This document shows positions 1-7,504 of a stretch of 53,403 bases of DNA, piece by piece; position 1 is the stretch's first letter, and each line of letters begins with the position of its first letter. Position numbers and translations under genes: made by a program. Source of the stretch: Lachnospiraceae bacterium (GTDB lineage Bacteria > Bacillota > Clostridia > Lachnospirales > Lachnospiraceae). The stretch is taken from positions 1 to 53,403 of the forward strand of contig CABJBM010000036.1 of the NCBI GenBank assembly GCA_902363835.1, written 5' to 3'. The notes beneath the pieces were generated by a model that was not told the origin of the DNA, ran no database searches, and saw only the letters and a list, made by a program, of their open reading frames with translations.

Positions 1-90
1 CGTGATTTTAGTCCAGCAAAATCAAGGCCTTCAGAAAATCATGAAGTTACCTTTTCACTTAACGATGCAGCAGTAAAAAATAAAATGTAA
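1..90 (+). CDS. C-terminal tail of an unrecognised protein (partial, runs off the left edge)
   Basis: The first reading frame is open from base 1 to a TAA at 88-90, giving 29 codons that end in ...AAVKNKM. No start lies inside the window, so if real it is the 3' end of a gene further left. The stretch is too short to assign a family. The hairpin with a T-run at 279-320 could end the same transcript. Confidence 0.35.
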   Translation, partial: RDFSPAKSRPSENHEVTFSLNDAAVKNKM

Positions 91-219
91 TTCTAACTTC
101 ATGATTGTAGGACTAACTTCAGTTTGTAAAGGTAAATTCATTCTGCATGATGTTAGTCTTACACGATATATGGTATGGTAAAGATGGTTAGTGGATTCCT
201 CGGATAAAGGAAGTCTATT

Positions 220-273
220 ATGCCCAACAAAAATAGAAAAAATTTTAATATGGAAATTGATATGAATATATAA
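220..273 (+). other. 17-codon small ORF with ribosome-binding site, ending just before a terminator
   Basis: ATG at 220 follows a purine-rich AAAGGAAG at about 207-214 and reads 17 codons (MPNKNRKNFNMEIDMNI) to a TAA at 271-273. A terminator hairpin starts six bases later. The position makes it either a real small gene or the remnant of a longer one. No family is recognised. Confidence 0.25.
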
Positions 274-278
274 TATTA

Positions 279-320
279 AGAGAAAGAGACTTCGATTAGA
301 AATCTCTTTCTTATTTTTTT
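279..320 (+). terminator. Rho-independent terminator
   Basis: AGAAAGAGA pairs with TCTCTTTCT about ten bases later, and the stem is followed by TATTTTTTT. It ends whatever transcript enters from the left and isolates the pst operon. Confidence 0.7.
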
Positions 321-785
321 GATAATTCTGCTTCTTATAATATACTAATATGAAATTATGGGGAAGATATTATAATACGTACAAAATACAGTATAAACAA
401 ACAAGGATTTGGGAACTTAAACAGTATGAATATGAAAATGTATTTCGAATTATTGGAAATAAAATCCTTTTGATAGTAATAAAGGACAAGATACGATTAT
501 GTTCGAAAAATTGTTTTCAGGAATGCTTCGGAATTCTAATTAAAGAATATCGGTATCATATGAATCCCGCAGGGAGGGCTTTATATTACCTTGCCGGCGG
601 GAGGCCGGAGGAAAAAATTTTACAAGAATTTTACCTATAATTAACATAGATAATGCTTTAATTATCTTTAAGTATTGTATAATTAATAGTTGTTGTGAAA
701 AGGAAGATAGAAATTTAAAAAAATATAAAGGATAAGAGCTTCTTATTTAAAGTATTAATAAGGAGTCGGTTAGCGAGGGTGACGA
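321..785 (+). promoter_or_regulatory. Leader region of the pst operon; candidate -10 at 678-683
   Basis: This AT-rich stretch of about 460 bases lies before the first pst gene. A TATAAT sits at 678-683 without a good -35 hexamer 17 bases upstream, which would fit an activator-dependent promoter (PhoP-type control is usual for pst), but no Pho box was recognised. A 96-codon frame at 350-640 looks fortuitous: no good ribosome-binding site and no family resemblance. A G+C-rich patch at 567-612 stands out from its AT-rich surroundings and is unexplained. Confidence 0.3.
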
Positions 786-1583
786 ATGGATGATCTAATG
801 TTAAAGTCTGAGCAAAGAGCCAAGATAAAAACAGATGCGGTAAACCTTTTTTATGGCAACTTCCAAGCGCTGAGGAATGTTACAATGGATATTGCGGAAT
901 GCGCTATTACAGCCATAATTGGGCCGTCGGGCTGCGGTAAATCTTCTCTTTTGCGTCTTTTTAATCGTATGAATGACCCAATACCAGGAGTTAGGGTAGA
1001 GGGAAAGATTTTGCTTGATGATGTTTCTATCTATGATAAGAACATGGATGTTGTTGCACTGAAAAAAAGAGTTGGTATGGTTTTTCAAAAACCCAATCCC
1101 TTTCCAATGTCTGTGTATGATAATATGGCTTTTGGTCCAAGGCATCACGGAATAAAACAAAGAGCCCGTCTTGATGAGATTGTGGAGAGGAACTTGAACC
1201 AGGTGGCTTTATGGAACGAAGTGAAAGACAAAATGAAAGAATCTGCTTTTGATCTTTCTCCTGGACAGCAGCAACGTCTGTGTATTGCCCGTGCATTAGC
1301 TGTGGAGCCTGAGGTATTATTAATGGATGAATCATGCAGTGCTCTTGATCCGGAATCCACAATGCAAGTTGAGGGGTTAATGGAGGAACTGGCCAAAAAA
1401 TATACGATTATTATTGTAACTCATAGTATGGAACAAGCGGCAAGGGTGTCTGATATGACTGCGTTTATGATGATGGATCATGATAGAGCGGGGACATTGG
1501 TCGAATACGCTCCAACAGCACAAATTTTTGCTAATCCTAAGGATAAACGCACCGAGGATTATATTACAGGTCGGTTTGGATAG
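786..1583 (+). CDS. pstB: Phosphate ABC transporter ATP-binding protein PstB, copy 1 (variant signature motif)
   Basis: This is a 265-residue ATPase that would power phosphate import through the PstC/PstA channel at the membrane. Walker A is intact (GPSGCGKS, residues 46-53), as are the Q-loop Gln101, the Walker B Asp181 with catalytic Glu182, and the H-loop His213. The ABC signature is LSPGQ (157-161) rather than the usual LSGGQ, a Gly-to-Pro change in the motif that contacts ATP held by the partner subunit. The gene is first in the operon, before pstS, which is an unusual order; a second, differently altered pstB follows pstA. A purine-rich GAGGGTGA precedes the ATG. The family is certain; the effect of the signature change is inferred. 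Confidence 0.93.
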   Translation: MDDLMLKSEQRAKIKTDAVNLFYGNFQALRNVTMDIAECAITAIIGPSGCGKSSLLRLFNRMNDPIPGVRVEGKILLDDVSIYDKNMDVVALKKRVGMVFQKPNPFPMSVYDNMAFGPRHHGIKQRARLDEIVERNLNQVALWNEVKDKMKESAFDLSPGQQQRLCIARALAVEPEVLLMDESCSALDPESTMQVEGLMEELAKKYTIIIVTHSMEQAARVSDMTAFMMMDHDRAGTLVEYAPTAQIFANPKDKRTEDYITGRFG

Positions 1584-1670
1584 AAATTTTTAAAAGGTGT
1601 AACCAATGGGGATAATTAGTACACCGTAGAACTTGTAGTTCTTTAATATATTCTGAGAAATGGAGGAAGT

Positions 1671-1719
1671 CAAACATCAGAGTTTTATCATAGCTGATGA
1701 TTTTGATGTTTGATTTTTG
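1671..1719 (+). terminator. Hairpin with T-run between pstB1 and pstS (attenuator or processing site)
   Basis: CAAACATCA (1671-1679) pairs perfectly with TGATGTTTG (1704-1712), followed by ATTTTTG. It lies in the 126-base gap after pstB1, directly before the pstS start. It may be a partial terminator or an mRNA-stabilising hairpin that sets pstS-pstC-pstA-pstB2 levels separately from pstB1. A 17-codon ORF with ATG at 1660 runs through it and is probably fortuitous. Confidence 0.45.
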
Positions 1720-1727
1720 TGAGAGAC

Positions 1728-2576
1728 ATGAGGAAAAAGATTGCAACATGCAAATTATTAAGACGAATAAGAGGTTCTGTCAGCGTAGTGGTATTGACCC
1801 TTTCTATGGGTATGCTGACTGCCTGCAGCCAGGCACCTGAATCAGCCACGATTGTTGCAGGTTCAACTTCTGTACAACCTTATGCTGAAATTCTGGCTGA
1901 AGAGTACATGGTTTTAAATCCGGACGCTGTGATTGATATTCAGGGTGGAGGATCTTCGGCCGGCATTACGGCGACCAAGACCCACAGTGCTGATATTGGA
2001 ATGTCCTCCCGTGCATTGAAAGATGAGGAGAAAAATCTGTGGAATGTAGAAATTGCCAAGGATGGATTGGTATTAATCGTGAACCCCAAAAATCCGATCC
2101 AAAACCTTACTTCAGACCAGATTCGCGATATTTACGCAGCTACAATTACCGACTGGAGCCAATTGGGAGGCTCTAAGTCAAAGATCAACATAATAGCGCG
2201 TGAAGAAGGATCAGGTACAAGAAGTGCCTTTACGGAGCTGTTGATGGGTGAAAAAGAGATAACCCCGAAAGCTATAGTCCAGGACTCCAATGGGGCGGTA
2301 CGGCAATTAGTTGAAGATGACCCCAATGCCATAGGCTTTATCTCTTTGGGTTTAATTACGGATAAAGTGAAAGCTTTACACTTAGACGGCGTCGAAGCAA
2401 CACGAGAAAATATAATGAATGGCAGCTATAGCCTGTCCAGGCAGTTTTTATTTGTCACTGACGGTGAACCCACCGGGTTAGATAAGAAATTTATAGATTT
2501 TACCCTTTCTTCAGAGGGGCAGAAATTACTGAGCAATGAGGGACTTATTCCATCAGCAGAGGGGGAAGGGAAATGA
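1728..2576 (+). CDS. pstS: Phosphate-binding lipoprotein PstS
   Basis: This is the solute receptor of the Pst importer, a lipoprotein that captures inorganic phosphate outside the membrane. The N-terminus has basic residues, a hydrophobic stretch and a LTAC lipobox (Cys33 from this start). Phosphate-contact motifs typical of PstS follow: AGSTSVQP, GGGSSAGI, MSSRALK and REEGSGTRSAF. The chosen ATG at 1728 lies downstream of the hairpin; TTG 1710 and GTG 1719 are in frame but fall within or beside that hairpin and lack a ribosome-binding site. Its stop overlaps the pstC start (ATGA), which indicates translational coupling. Length is about 282 residues, normal for clostridial PstS. Confidence 0.93.
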   Translation: MRKKIATCKLLRRIRGSVSVVVLTLSMGMLTACSQAPESATIVAGSTSVQPYAEILAEEYMVLNPDAVIDIQGGGSSAGITATKTHSADIGMSSRALKDEEKNLWNVEIAKDGLVLIVNPKNPIQNLTSDQIRDIYAATITDWSQLGGSKSKINIIAREEGSGTRSAFTELLMGEKEITPKAIVQDSNGAVRQLVEDDPNAIGFISLGLITDKVKALHLDGVEATRENIMNGSYSLSRQFLFVTDGEPTGLDKKFIDFTLSSEGQKLLSNEGLIPSAEGEGK

Positions 2577-3418
2577 AAAGTTTTAAGGAAAAATTATCTG
2601 AGCGTGTGTTTCTTCTGATTGCTCTTTCTACTTTATCGGTGCTGGCACTTATCACTGTATTTATTTTTATAAAAGGTATACCAATTATTGCAAAAGTTGG
2701 TATAATAAACTTTGTATTCGGGATGAAATGGGCTCCAAGCCAAGGCTTTTATGGCATTTTCCCGATGATAGTGGGATCTGTATCAGTCACTTTAGGAGCA
2801 GCAATTCTGGGAGTTCCCATTGCCATTTGCTGCAGTATTTTTTTGGCTGAGTTTGCTCCTGCAAAACTTAGAAACATATTCAGACCTGCCATCCAGCTGC
2901 TGGCTGCCATACCTTCCGTGGTATATGGGTTCTGGGGAGTATTGTTCGTTGTACCAATGATACGTAATTACCTGGGAGGACCTGGCTTAAGCATATTGGC
3001 AGGATCCATTATTTTGGGTATAATGATCTTGCCAACGATCATCAGTATCACCGAAGTATCTCTTCTTGCGCTGCCGCGCCATTATAAAGACGGAGCACTT
3101 GCATTAGGGTTGACACAATGGCAAACCATACGCTCCCTGCTGTTGCCTGCGGCTAAATCAGGTATTGTTGCCGCCATAATTTTAGGTTTAGGCAGGGCAA
3201 TTGGTGAGACTATGGCGGTGATTATGGTTCTGGGTAATGCTGTCGCGCTTCCTGAATCAGTTCTTGACCCTGTCAGGACACTGACCACGAATATTGGTAT
3301 TGAGATGGGATATGCATCCGGCGAACACCAGCAGGCACTTTTTGCCACAGGTATTGTATTGTTTGTTATAATTATGATTTTAAATGCTACTGCCCAATAC
3401 ATTACACGAAAGAGGTGA
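2573..3418 (+). CDS. pstC: Phosphate ABC transporter permease PstC
   Basis: This 281-residue integral membrane protein is one of the two permease subunits forming the phosphate channel. Hydrophobic segments run through the sequence, with a first helix at about residues 12-36. The region ending in ALPRHYKDGALALGLTQWQT matches the cytoplasmic EAA-type loop that docks onto the ATPase. The start overlaps the pstS stop by four bases, and pstA follows after a short gap with its own ribosome-binding site. The family assignment is secure from the loop and the operon context. Confidence 0.93.
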   Translation: MKSFKEKLSERVFLLIALSTLSVLALITVFIFIKGIPIIAKVGIINFVFGMKWAPSQGFYGIFPMIVGSVSVTLGAAILGVPIAICCSIFLAEFAPAKLRNIFRPAIQLLAAIPSVVYGFWGVLFVVPMIRNYLGGPGLSILAGSIILGIMILPTIISITEVSLLALPRHYKDGALALGLTQWQTIRSLLLPAAKSGIVAAIILGLGRAIGETMAVIMVLGNAVALPESVLDPVRTLTTNIGIEMGYASGEHQQALFATGIVLFVIIMILNATAQYITRKR

Positions 3419-3425
3419 GGTTACT

Positions 3426-4262
3426 ATGAGAATTAATGCGAAAACTTCCCAAAAGATAGCAAAATTTTTGATTTGGACAGCTGCTCTTCTTGTTATTGCA
3501 ATTCTTTTTTCTATAATTATCCATATACTAATCAAGGGCATACCTATGATCAGCTGGCAGTTTTTAACAGATATTCCGCGGGATATGGGTCGTGCCGGGG
3601 GTATTTCTTCCTCCATTGTCGGTACTCTGATTGTGACTGCAGTAGCCGTCATTGTTGCAACACCATTTGGAATTGGAACAGCTATATACCTTACAGAGTA
3701 CACACGGGAGAGCAGAGTTACCCGTATTATCCGTTTCAGTGCCGAGTCACTGGCAGGTATTCCTTCTATTGTGTATGGACTTTTTGGTTTTATCTTCTTT
3801 GTCATATACTTAAAAATGGGCTGGTCAATTTTGTCCGGCGGATTAACCATGGCTATCATGATACTGCCTACTATCATACGTACATCAGAAGAGGCAATTC
3901 GTACTGTGCCACAGCTATACCGGGAGGTAGGCTTCTCTTTGGGACTCACTAAGTGGCAGGCAATCACCAGGACGGTACTCCCGTCAGCACTCCCTGGTAT
4001 AGTGAATGGAGTGATTTTAAGCATCGGGAGATGTGTAGCCGAGACAGCTGCTGTTATTTTAACAGCCGGATCAGCATTGCGCATGCCTACATCAATCTTC
4101 TCCCCAACCCGGACGATGGCAGTACATTTTTATATACTGGCAAGGGAAGGAATATCCATGGATAACGCTTACGGAACAGCAGCGCTCCTGATTATTCTTA
4201 TTCTTCTGCTTAATGTTGGTTTTAATATGCTGGTCAATAGATTCATAGCTAAAGGCCGTTAA
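3426..4262 (+). CDS. pstA: Phosphate ABC transporter permease PstA
   Basis: This is the second permease subunit of the Pst importer, about 278 residues with several hydrophobic segments and the EAA-type loop (TVPQLYREVGFSLGLTKWQA). The frame is open further upstream to an ATG at 3384 inside pstC, but the ATG at 3426 is preceded by GAGGTGAGG at a good distance and gives the normal PstA N-terminus (MRINAKTSQK). It lies between pstC and the second pstB. With two distinct ATPases in the operon, PstC and PstA may each dock a different PstB. Confidence 0.93.
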   Translation: MRINAKTSQKIAKFLIWTAALLVIAILFSIIIHILIKGIPMISWQFLTDIPRDMGRAGGISSSIVGTLIVTAVAVIVATPFGIGTAIYLTEYTRESRVTRIIRFSAESLAGIPSIVYGLFGFIFFVIYLKMGWSILSGGLTMAIMILPTIIRTSEEAIRTVPQLYREVGFSLGLTKWQAITRTVLPSALPGIVNGVILSIGRCVAETAAVILTAGSALRMPTSIFSPTRTMAVHFYILAREGISMDNAYGTAALLIILILLLNVGFNMLVNRFIAKGR

Positions 4263-4272
4263 GAGGTGAAAA

Positions 4273-5034
4273 ATGACACAGAAATCAAAAATAGAAATAA
4301 AAGGATTAAACTTCTATTATCAACAAAAGCAGGTTATTAAAGAACTTAACCTGGAGATACCTAAAAACCGGATTTTGGCTGTTTTTGGCCCGGCTAACAG
4401 CGGTATAACAACACTGCTTCGCACATTAAACCGTCTGAGTGATTTGACTGTGGGAGCCCGCCAGGAGGGTGAGATACTTTTAGATGGGAAAAACATCTTT
4501 GACCCGGACGTTAATGTGACAGAACTGCGCCGCAGGGTAGGGATGGTCTTTGATGTGCCAACACCTCTGCCTATGTCCATCTTTGACAATGTGGCATTGG
4601 GACCCCGCATGGGTGGAATGAAAACCAAGGGGAATTTGGCAGAGGAGGTAGAAAAGGCTCTGCGTATGTCTGCTCTCTGGGATGATGTCAAAGACAGGCT
4701 GGATACTCCTGCAGCCAGGTTATCCGGTGGTCAGCAGCAGCGCCTGTGTATTGCCAGGGTTCTGGCTCTTGAGCCGGAAGTCATTTTGCTGGACAGACCC
4801 TGTTCGGCTCTTGACCCAATATCAACGGCCAAAATTGAGGAATCCTTAATACAGCTTAAAGAGCAGTACACCATTATCATTGCACCACATACTGTTCAGC
4901 AGGCTGGGCGTATCGCTGACCGGGTTGCATTCATGTTAATGGGAGATTTAATCGAACAAGGTTATACCCAAGAGGTTTTTTCGTTCCCAAAGGACAATCG
5001 GACGAACGATTACCTTACCGGAAGATTTGGTTAA
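4273..5034 (+). CDS. PstB-like ATP-binding protein, copy 2, with degenerate catalytic motifs
   Basis: This 253-residue PstB homologue lacks key ATPase residues. The Walker A equivalent is GPANSGIT (39-46), with Ile45 where the essential Lys should be. The Q-loop Gln is Asp94 (VFDVP for VFQKP). Walker B reads LLDRP, with Arg175 replacing the catalytic Glu. The ABC signature is canonical LSGGQ (150-154) and H-loop His206 is kept, so the subunit still looks folded and able to pair. PstB1 has the opposite set: intact Walker A/B and altered signature. Together they could form a heterodimer with one consensus and one degenerate ATP site. GAGGTGAAAA precedes the ATG. Family is clear; loss of its own catalysis is inferred. 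Confidence 0.9.
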   Translation: MTQKSKIEIKGLNFYYQQKQVIKELNLEIPKNRILAVFGPANSGITTLLRTLNRLSDLTVGARQEGEILLDGKNIFDPDVNVTELRRRVGMVFDVPTPLPMSIFDNVALGPRMGGMKTKGNLAEEVEKALRMSALWDDVKDRLDTPAARLSGGQQQRLCIARVLALEPEVILLDRPCSALDPISTAKIEESLIQLKEQYTIIIAPHTVQQAGRIADRVAFMLMGDLIEQGYTQEVFSFPKDNRTNDYLTGRFG

Positions 5035-5078
5035 GATTCCATATATTCTATAATTTTTTATAAAAGGAGATGAGCATA

Positions 5079-5732
5079 TTGGTTAGAGAACGTTTTACAC
5101 TAAAGATACTTAATGTTAAACAAAAGGTATTAAAAATGGGAGCCCTTGTTGGGAATATTATTGACACGGCAGTGGCTGCTTTAAAGACACAAGATCTTGA
5201 TCTTGCAAGGGATGTTTTGGAGAAAGATGACGAAATAGATCAGTTAGAACTTGAAATTGAAAAGGACTGTATGATGCTGCTTGCCCTTCAGCAGCCTCTT
5301 GCTAAGGATTTAAGGACAATTGCATCGGTTCTGAAAATCATAACAGATCTTGAAAGAATGGGAGACAATGCAGTAAACATTGCAGAGGTAATACTTGAGA
5401 TTGGTGAAGAACCTATTATAAATTCCCTAAAAGATATTCCAAAGATGGCAGATATTGCTCAGAAAATGTTAAAAATGAGTCTTGATGCCTTTGTAAATGA
5501 GGATATTGCCCTTGCACAAAAGGCAGCTGAAAGGGACGAAGAGGTTGACAGGCTCTATGAAACTGTTATAAATGATATCCTGAACATCATCGCAGAAAAA
5601 AGGGAACTTACAAAACAAGGTACTAAAATTCTGTTCTTAGGGCGGTATCTTGAGAGAATTGCCGACCATTCTACCAATATATGTGAAAGAACCATATATA
5701 TGATTACAGGCGAGTTAAAGGAAATAAATTAG
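5079..5732 (+). CDS. phoU: Phosphate transport system regulator PhoU
   Basis: This helical, all-cytoplasmic regulator normally links the Pst transporter to the phosphate-sensing kinase and restrains uptake. It has the two repeated PhoU helical bundles with the expected E/DxxxD-type metal-binding stretches (EKDDEIDQLELEIEKD in the first half, AERDEEVDRLYETV in the second). The TTG at 5079 is the better start: AGGAGA lies eight bases upstream and the protein then begins VRERFTLKIL as PhoU proteins usually do. The ATG at 5070 overlaps that ribosome-binding site. Length about 217 residues is normal. It is the last gene of the operon; a 16-bp hairpin overlaps its stop. Confidence 0.92.
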   Translation: MVRERFTLKILNVKQKVLKMGALVGNIIDTAVAALKTQDLDLARDVLEKDDEIDQLELEIEKDCMMLLALQQPLAKDLRTIASVLKIITDLERMGDNAVNIAEVILEIGEEPIINSLKDIPKMADIAQKMLKMSLDAFVNEDIALAQKAAERDEEVDRLYETVINDILNIIAEKRELTKQGTKILFLGRYLERIADHSTNICERTIYMITGELKEIN

Positions 5733-5758
5733 GGGCATATCTCTAATTTATTTCCTTT
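5717..5758 (+). terminator. Long hairpin overlapping the phoU stop codon
   Basis: AAAGGAAATAAATTAG (5717-5732) pairs perfectly over 16 bp with 5743-5758 around a ten-base loop. No T-run follows, so it may protect the 3' end of the pst mRNA or act together with the next hairpin. Confidence 0.6.
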
Positions 5759-5770
5759 CAGACTATAGGC

Positions 5771-5800
5771 AAAGTCCGTGGCTAAAGCCCGGACTTTTGT
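5771..5800 (+). terminator. Rho-independent terminator of the pst operon
   Basis: AAAGTCCG and GGC pair with GCC and CGGACTTT across a TAAA loop with one bulged base, followed by a short T-run. It ends the pst transcript. The next gene starts about 120 bases downstream. Confidence 0.7.
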
Positions 5801-5917
5801 CGTATTGCAAAACCATAGTTACGCAAAGGCCAGGTTGTGCTTTTTAGGAATTCACATCACAGCATCTGCACATACAAAATACATTGTTGAATTATATTGA
5901 AAACAGGGAGAAATTTA

Positions 5918-6706
5918 ATGAGTATTGAATTTGGCATACCTACTTTAATTGAACTGACAGGATTGGAAGAAAATGCTAAGTTATGTAATGACCTTGGTTT
6001 TAAATTCATTGAGTTGAATATGAATTTACCGCAATATCAGGCAGAGAATATGAAATTAAATATGTTTCGAGACATATCAAAGGAGTATGGGGTCTATTAC
6101 ACAATCCATCTGGATGAAAATCTAAATATCAGCGATTTTAATCAAGCTGTGACCAAAGCTTATCTGGATACGGTTACACAATCTTTAATAGCCGCTAAAG
6201 AATTAGAAATTCCACTTTTGAATATGCACATGAATAGAGGAGTGTATTTCACGCTTCCGGATCAAAAGATATTTTTATTTGAAAAGTATCGGGATATTTA
6301 TTTAAAGAACATTCAATATTTCAAAACTATGTGTGAAGCTGTGATTGGCGGGGACAACATCAATATAGCCATTGAAAATACAGAAGGTTATACTGCATTC
6401 CAGAAAGAAGCAATTGATATTTTGCTCGAAAGCCCTGTTTTTACTCTTACTTGGGATATTGGACATTCTCACTCTGCCGGCAATGCTGATGAAAGGTATA
6501 TAATGCAAAATGAGTGTAAATTAAAACATTTTCATATACACGATGCTAGCGGAAAGCAAAATCACCTGACCCTTGGCACAGGAAATGTTAATTTACTGGA
6601 AAAGCTTAATATTGCTAAGCGTAATCATTGCAGATGCGTAATTGAAACAAAAACAGTCACATCATTGCAGAAGTCATTAAATTGGTTGGCAACCCATTGG
6701 AGTTAA
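5918..6706 (+). CDS. Sugar phosphate isomerase/epimerase family protein (xylose isomerase-like TIM barrel)
   Basis: This cytoplasmic TIM-barrel protein of about 262 residues resembles the AP-endonuclease-2/xylose isomerase-like superfamily, whose members isomerise or epimerise sugars using a divalent metal. Motifs include MHMNRGVYF, a metal-binding Glu in IAIENTEGY, TWDIGHSHSAG, HFHIHDASG and IETK, supplying the His/Glu/Asp ligands expected for the barrel. The ATG at 5918 has GGGAG seven bases upstream; an in-frame TTG at 5897 has none. The gene stands alone between two terminators, so no pathway can be read from its neighbours. The exact substrate is unknown. Confidence 0.75.
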   Translation: MSIEFGIPTLIELTGLEENAKLCNDLGFKFIELNMNLPQYQAENMKLNMFRDISKEYGVYYTIHLDENLNISDFNQAVTKAYLDTVTQSLIAAKELEIPLLNMHMNRGVYFTLPDQKIFLFEKYRDIYLKNIQYFKTMCEAVIGGDNINIAIENTEGYTAFQKEAIDILLESPVFTLTWDIGHSHSAGNADERYIMQNECKLKHFHIHDASGKQNHLTLGTGNVNLLEKLNIAKRNHCRCVIETKTVTSLQKSLNWLATHWS

Positions 6707-6794
6707 TGGGTTAAATATACATATTTCAGTATTTACGGAAAGCGCCGTCAATATTTGTTCTATTGACCGAACGAATCAATGCTGACGTAATAAA

Positions 6795-6839
6795 ACGATG
6801 CGGTTAATTCAATATCAGGATTAACCGCGTCGTCTTTTT
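6795..6839. terminator. Bidirectional terminator between convergent genes
   Basis: ACGATGCGGTTAAT pairs with ATTAACCGCGTCGT with one G-U wobble. T-runs flank both sides (TCTTTTT on + and CGTTTTATT on -). It serves both the rightward epimerase-like gene and the leftward BAAT-marR transcript, and the marR stop lies inside it. Confidence 0.75.
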
Positions 6840-7372
6840 GCAAATCTTTCAAGTCCCTCACGCAGCTCTTCTTCCGTATGCGTGTTGGGAATCTGGACGT
6901 TCTCTTCGAATCCGTCCATTTTGCCCCCGTCAAAACCATGGAGTTTCAGCAGCAATTTCAATAAAACATCTAATTCTTGCTGTGTAAAACCTTTAAATAT
7001 ATCTGCCATATAATCAACGGTGACGTTTTTTGCGCATCTGGCCATTGTATCAAGTCCCGTTTGAGTCATGCGGACGTTGATGGCACGTTTGTCTTTCGGA
7101 CTGGGAACGATGGTCACAAATTCTTTTCTTTGCAGGCTGTTAATAATCTGTGTAATATTTTGTTTTGAAGTTCCCAGTTTGCTGGCGATATTGACAAAAG
7201 TGGTCTCATCTTCCGGCAAATGAAGAATCGCCAAAATTGTCATATATTGTCTTGATGTCAATGGATCACAGTACGTATCGCCTGCCATTTGTACTTTATT
7301 TGAAGTAGCGATCAAAGTGGCAAAAACCTGCTCCATCGTATATAATATTTTCCACTCTTTGTTAAAATCCAT
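6821..7372 (-). CDS. MarR-family transcriptional regulator
   Basis: This winged-helix DNA-binding protein of 183 residues has the MarR core at about residues 30-145, including the recognition-helix region (NIASKLGTSKQNITQIINSLQRKEFVTI) and the beta-wing (PSPKDKRAINVRMT). A charged tail of about 35 residues extends beyond the usual MarR end. It is the second gene of a two-gene leftward unit, 132 bases after the BAAT-family gene, with AGAGG before the ATG. The paired ACAATATATTGT palindromes around the upstream gene's promoter are its likely operators, so the unit would be autoregulated. The ligand is unknown; a bulky carboxylate or acyl conjugate would fit the neighbour. Confidence 0.88.
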   Translation of the reverse strand: MDFNKEWKILYTMEQVFATLIATSNKVQMAGDTYCDPLTSRQYMTILAILHLPEDETTFVNIASKLGTSKQNITQIINSLQRKEFVTIVPSPKDKRAINVRMTQTGLDTMARCAKNVTVDYMADIFKGFTQQELDVLLKLLLKLHGFDGGKMDGFEENVQIPNTHTEEELREGLERFAKRRRG

Positions 7373-7504
7373 TGGGTATCAACCTCTTGAATCTTTCTTA
7401 ATTAGTTATCCTGTTTTTTCATGATACCATAAATATGATCCAATGGATAGATGATTTTGTGAATCGACTGAGAAGCAGGAAACAGCACACAGTATTTCCA
7501 ATTG

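Noticed and set aside
91..170. Imperfect inverted repeat (TGTAGGACTAAC and GTTAGTCTTACA) and repeated CTAACTTCA near the left edge
   Set aside because: Arms are short and mismatched and no recombinase is in view; it could be an element end outside the window, but the evidence is too thin.
350..640. 96-codon frame in the leader of the pst operon
   Set aside because: No good ribosome-binding site, no family resemblance, and AT-biased residues; it looks like a chance open frame.
1660..1713. 17-codon ORF running through the pstB1-pstS hairpin
   Set aside because: No independent ribosome-binding site; its sequence is explained by the hairpin arms.
1710..1727. TTG 1710 or GTG 1719 as pstS start
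   Set aside because: Both lie in or beside the hairpin without a ribosome-binding site; ATG 1728 gives a normal lipoprotein signal peptide.
5810..5860. ACGCAAAGG...CCAGG resembling part of a c-di-GMP (GEMM) riboswitch
   Set aside because: Only one short motif matches; the conserved second half and stem layout are missing.
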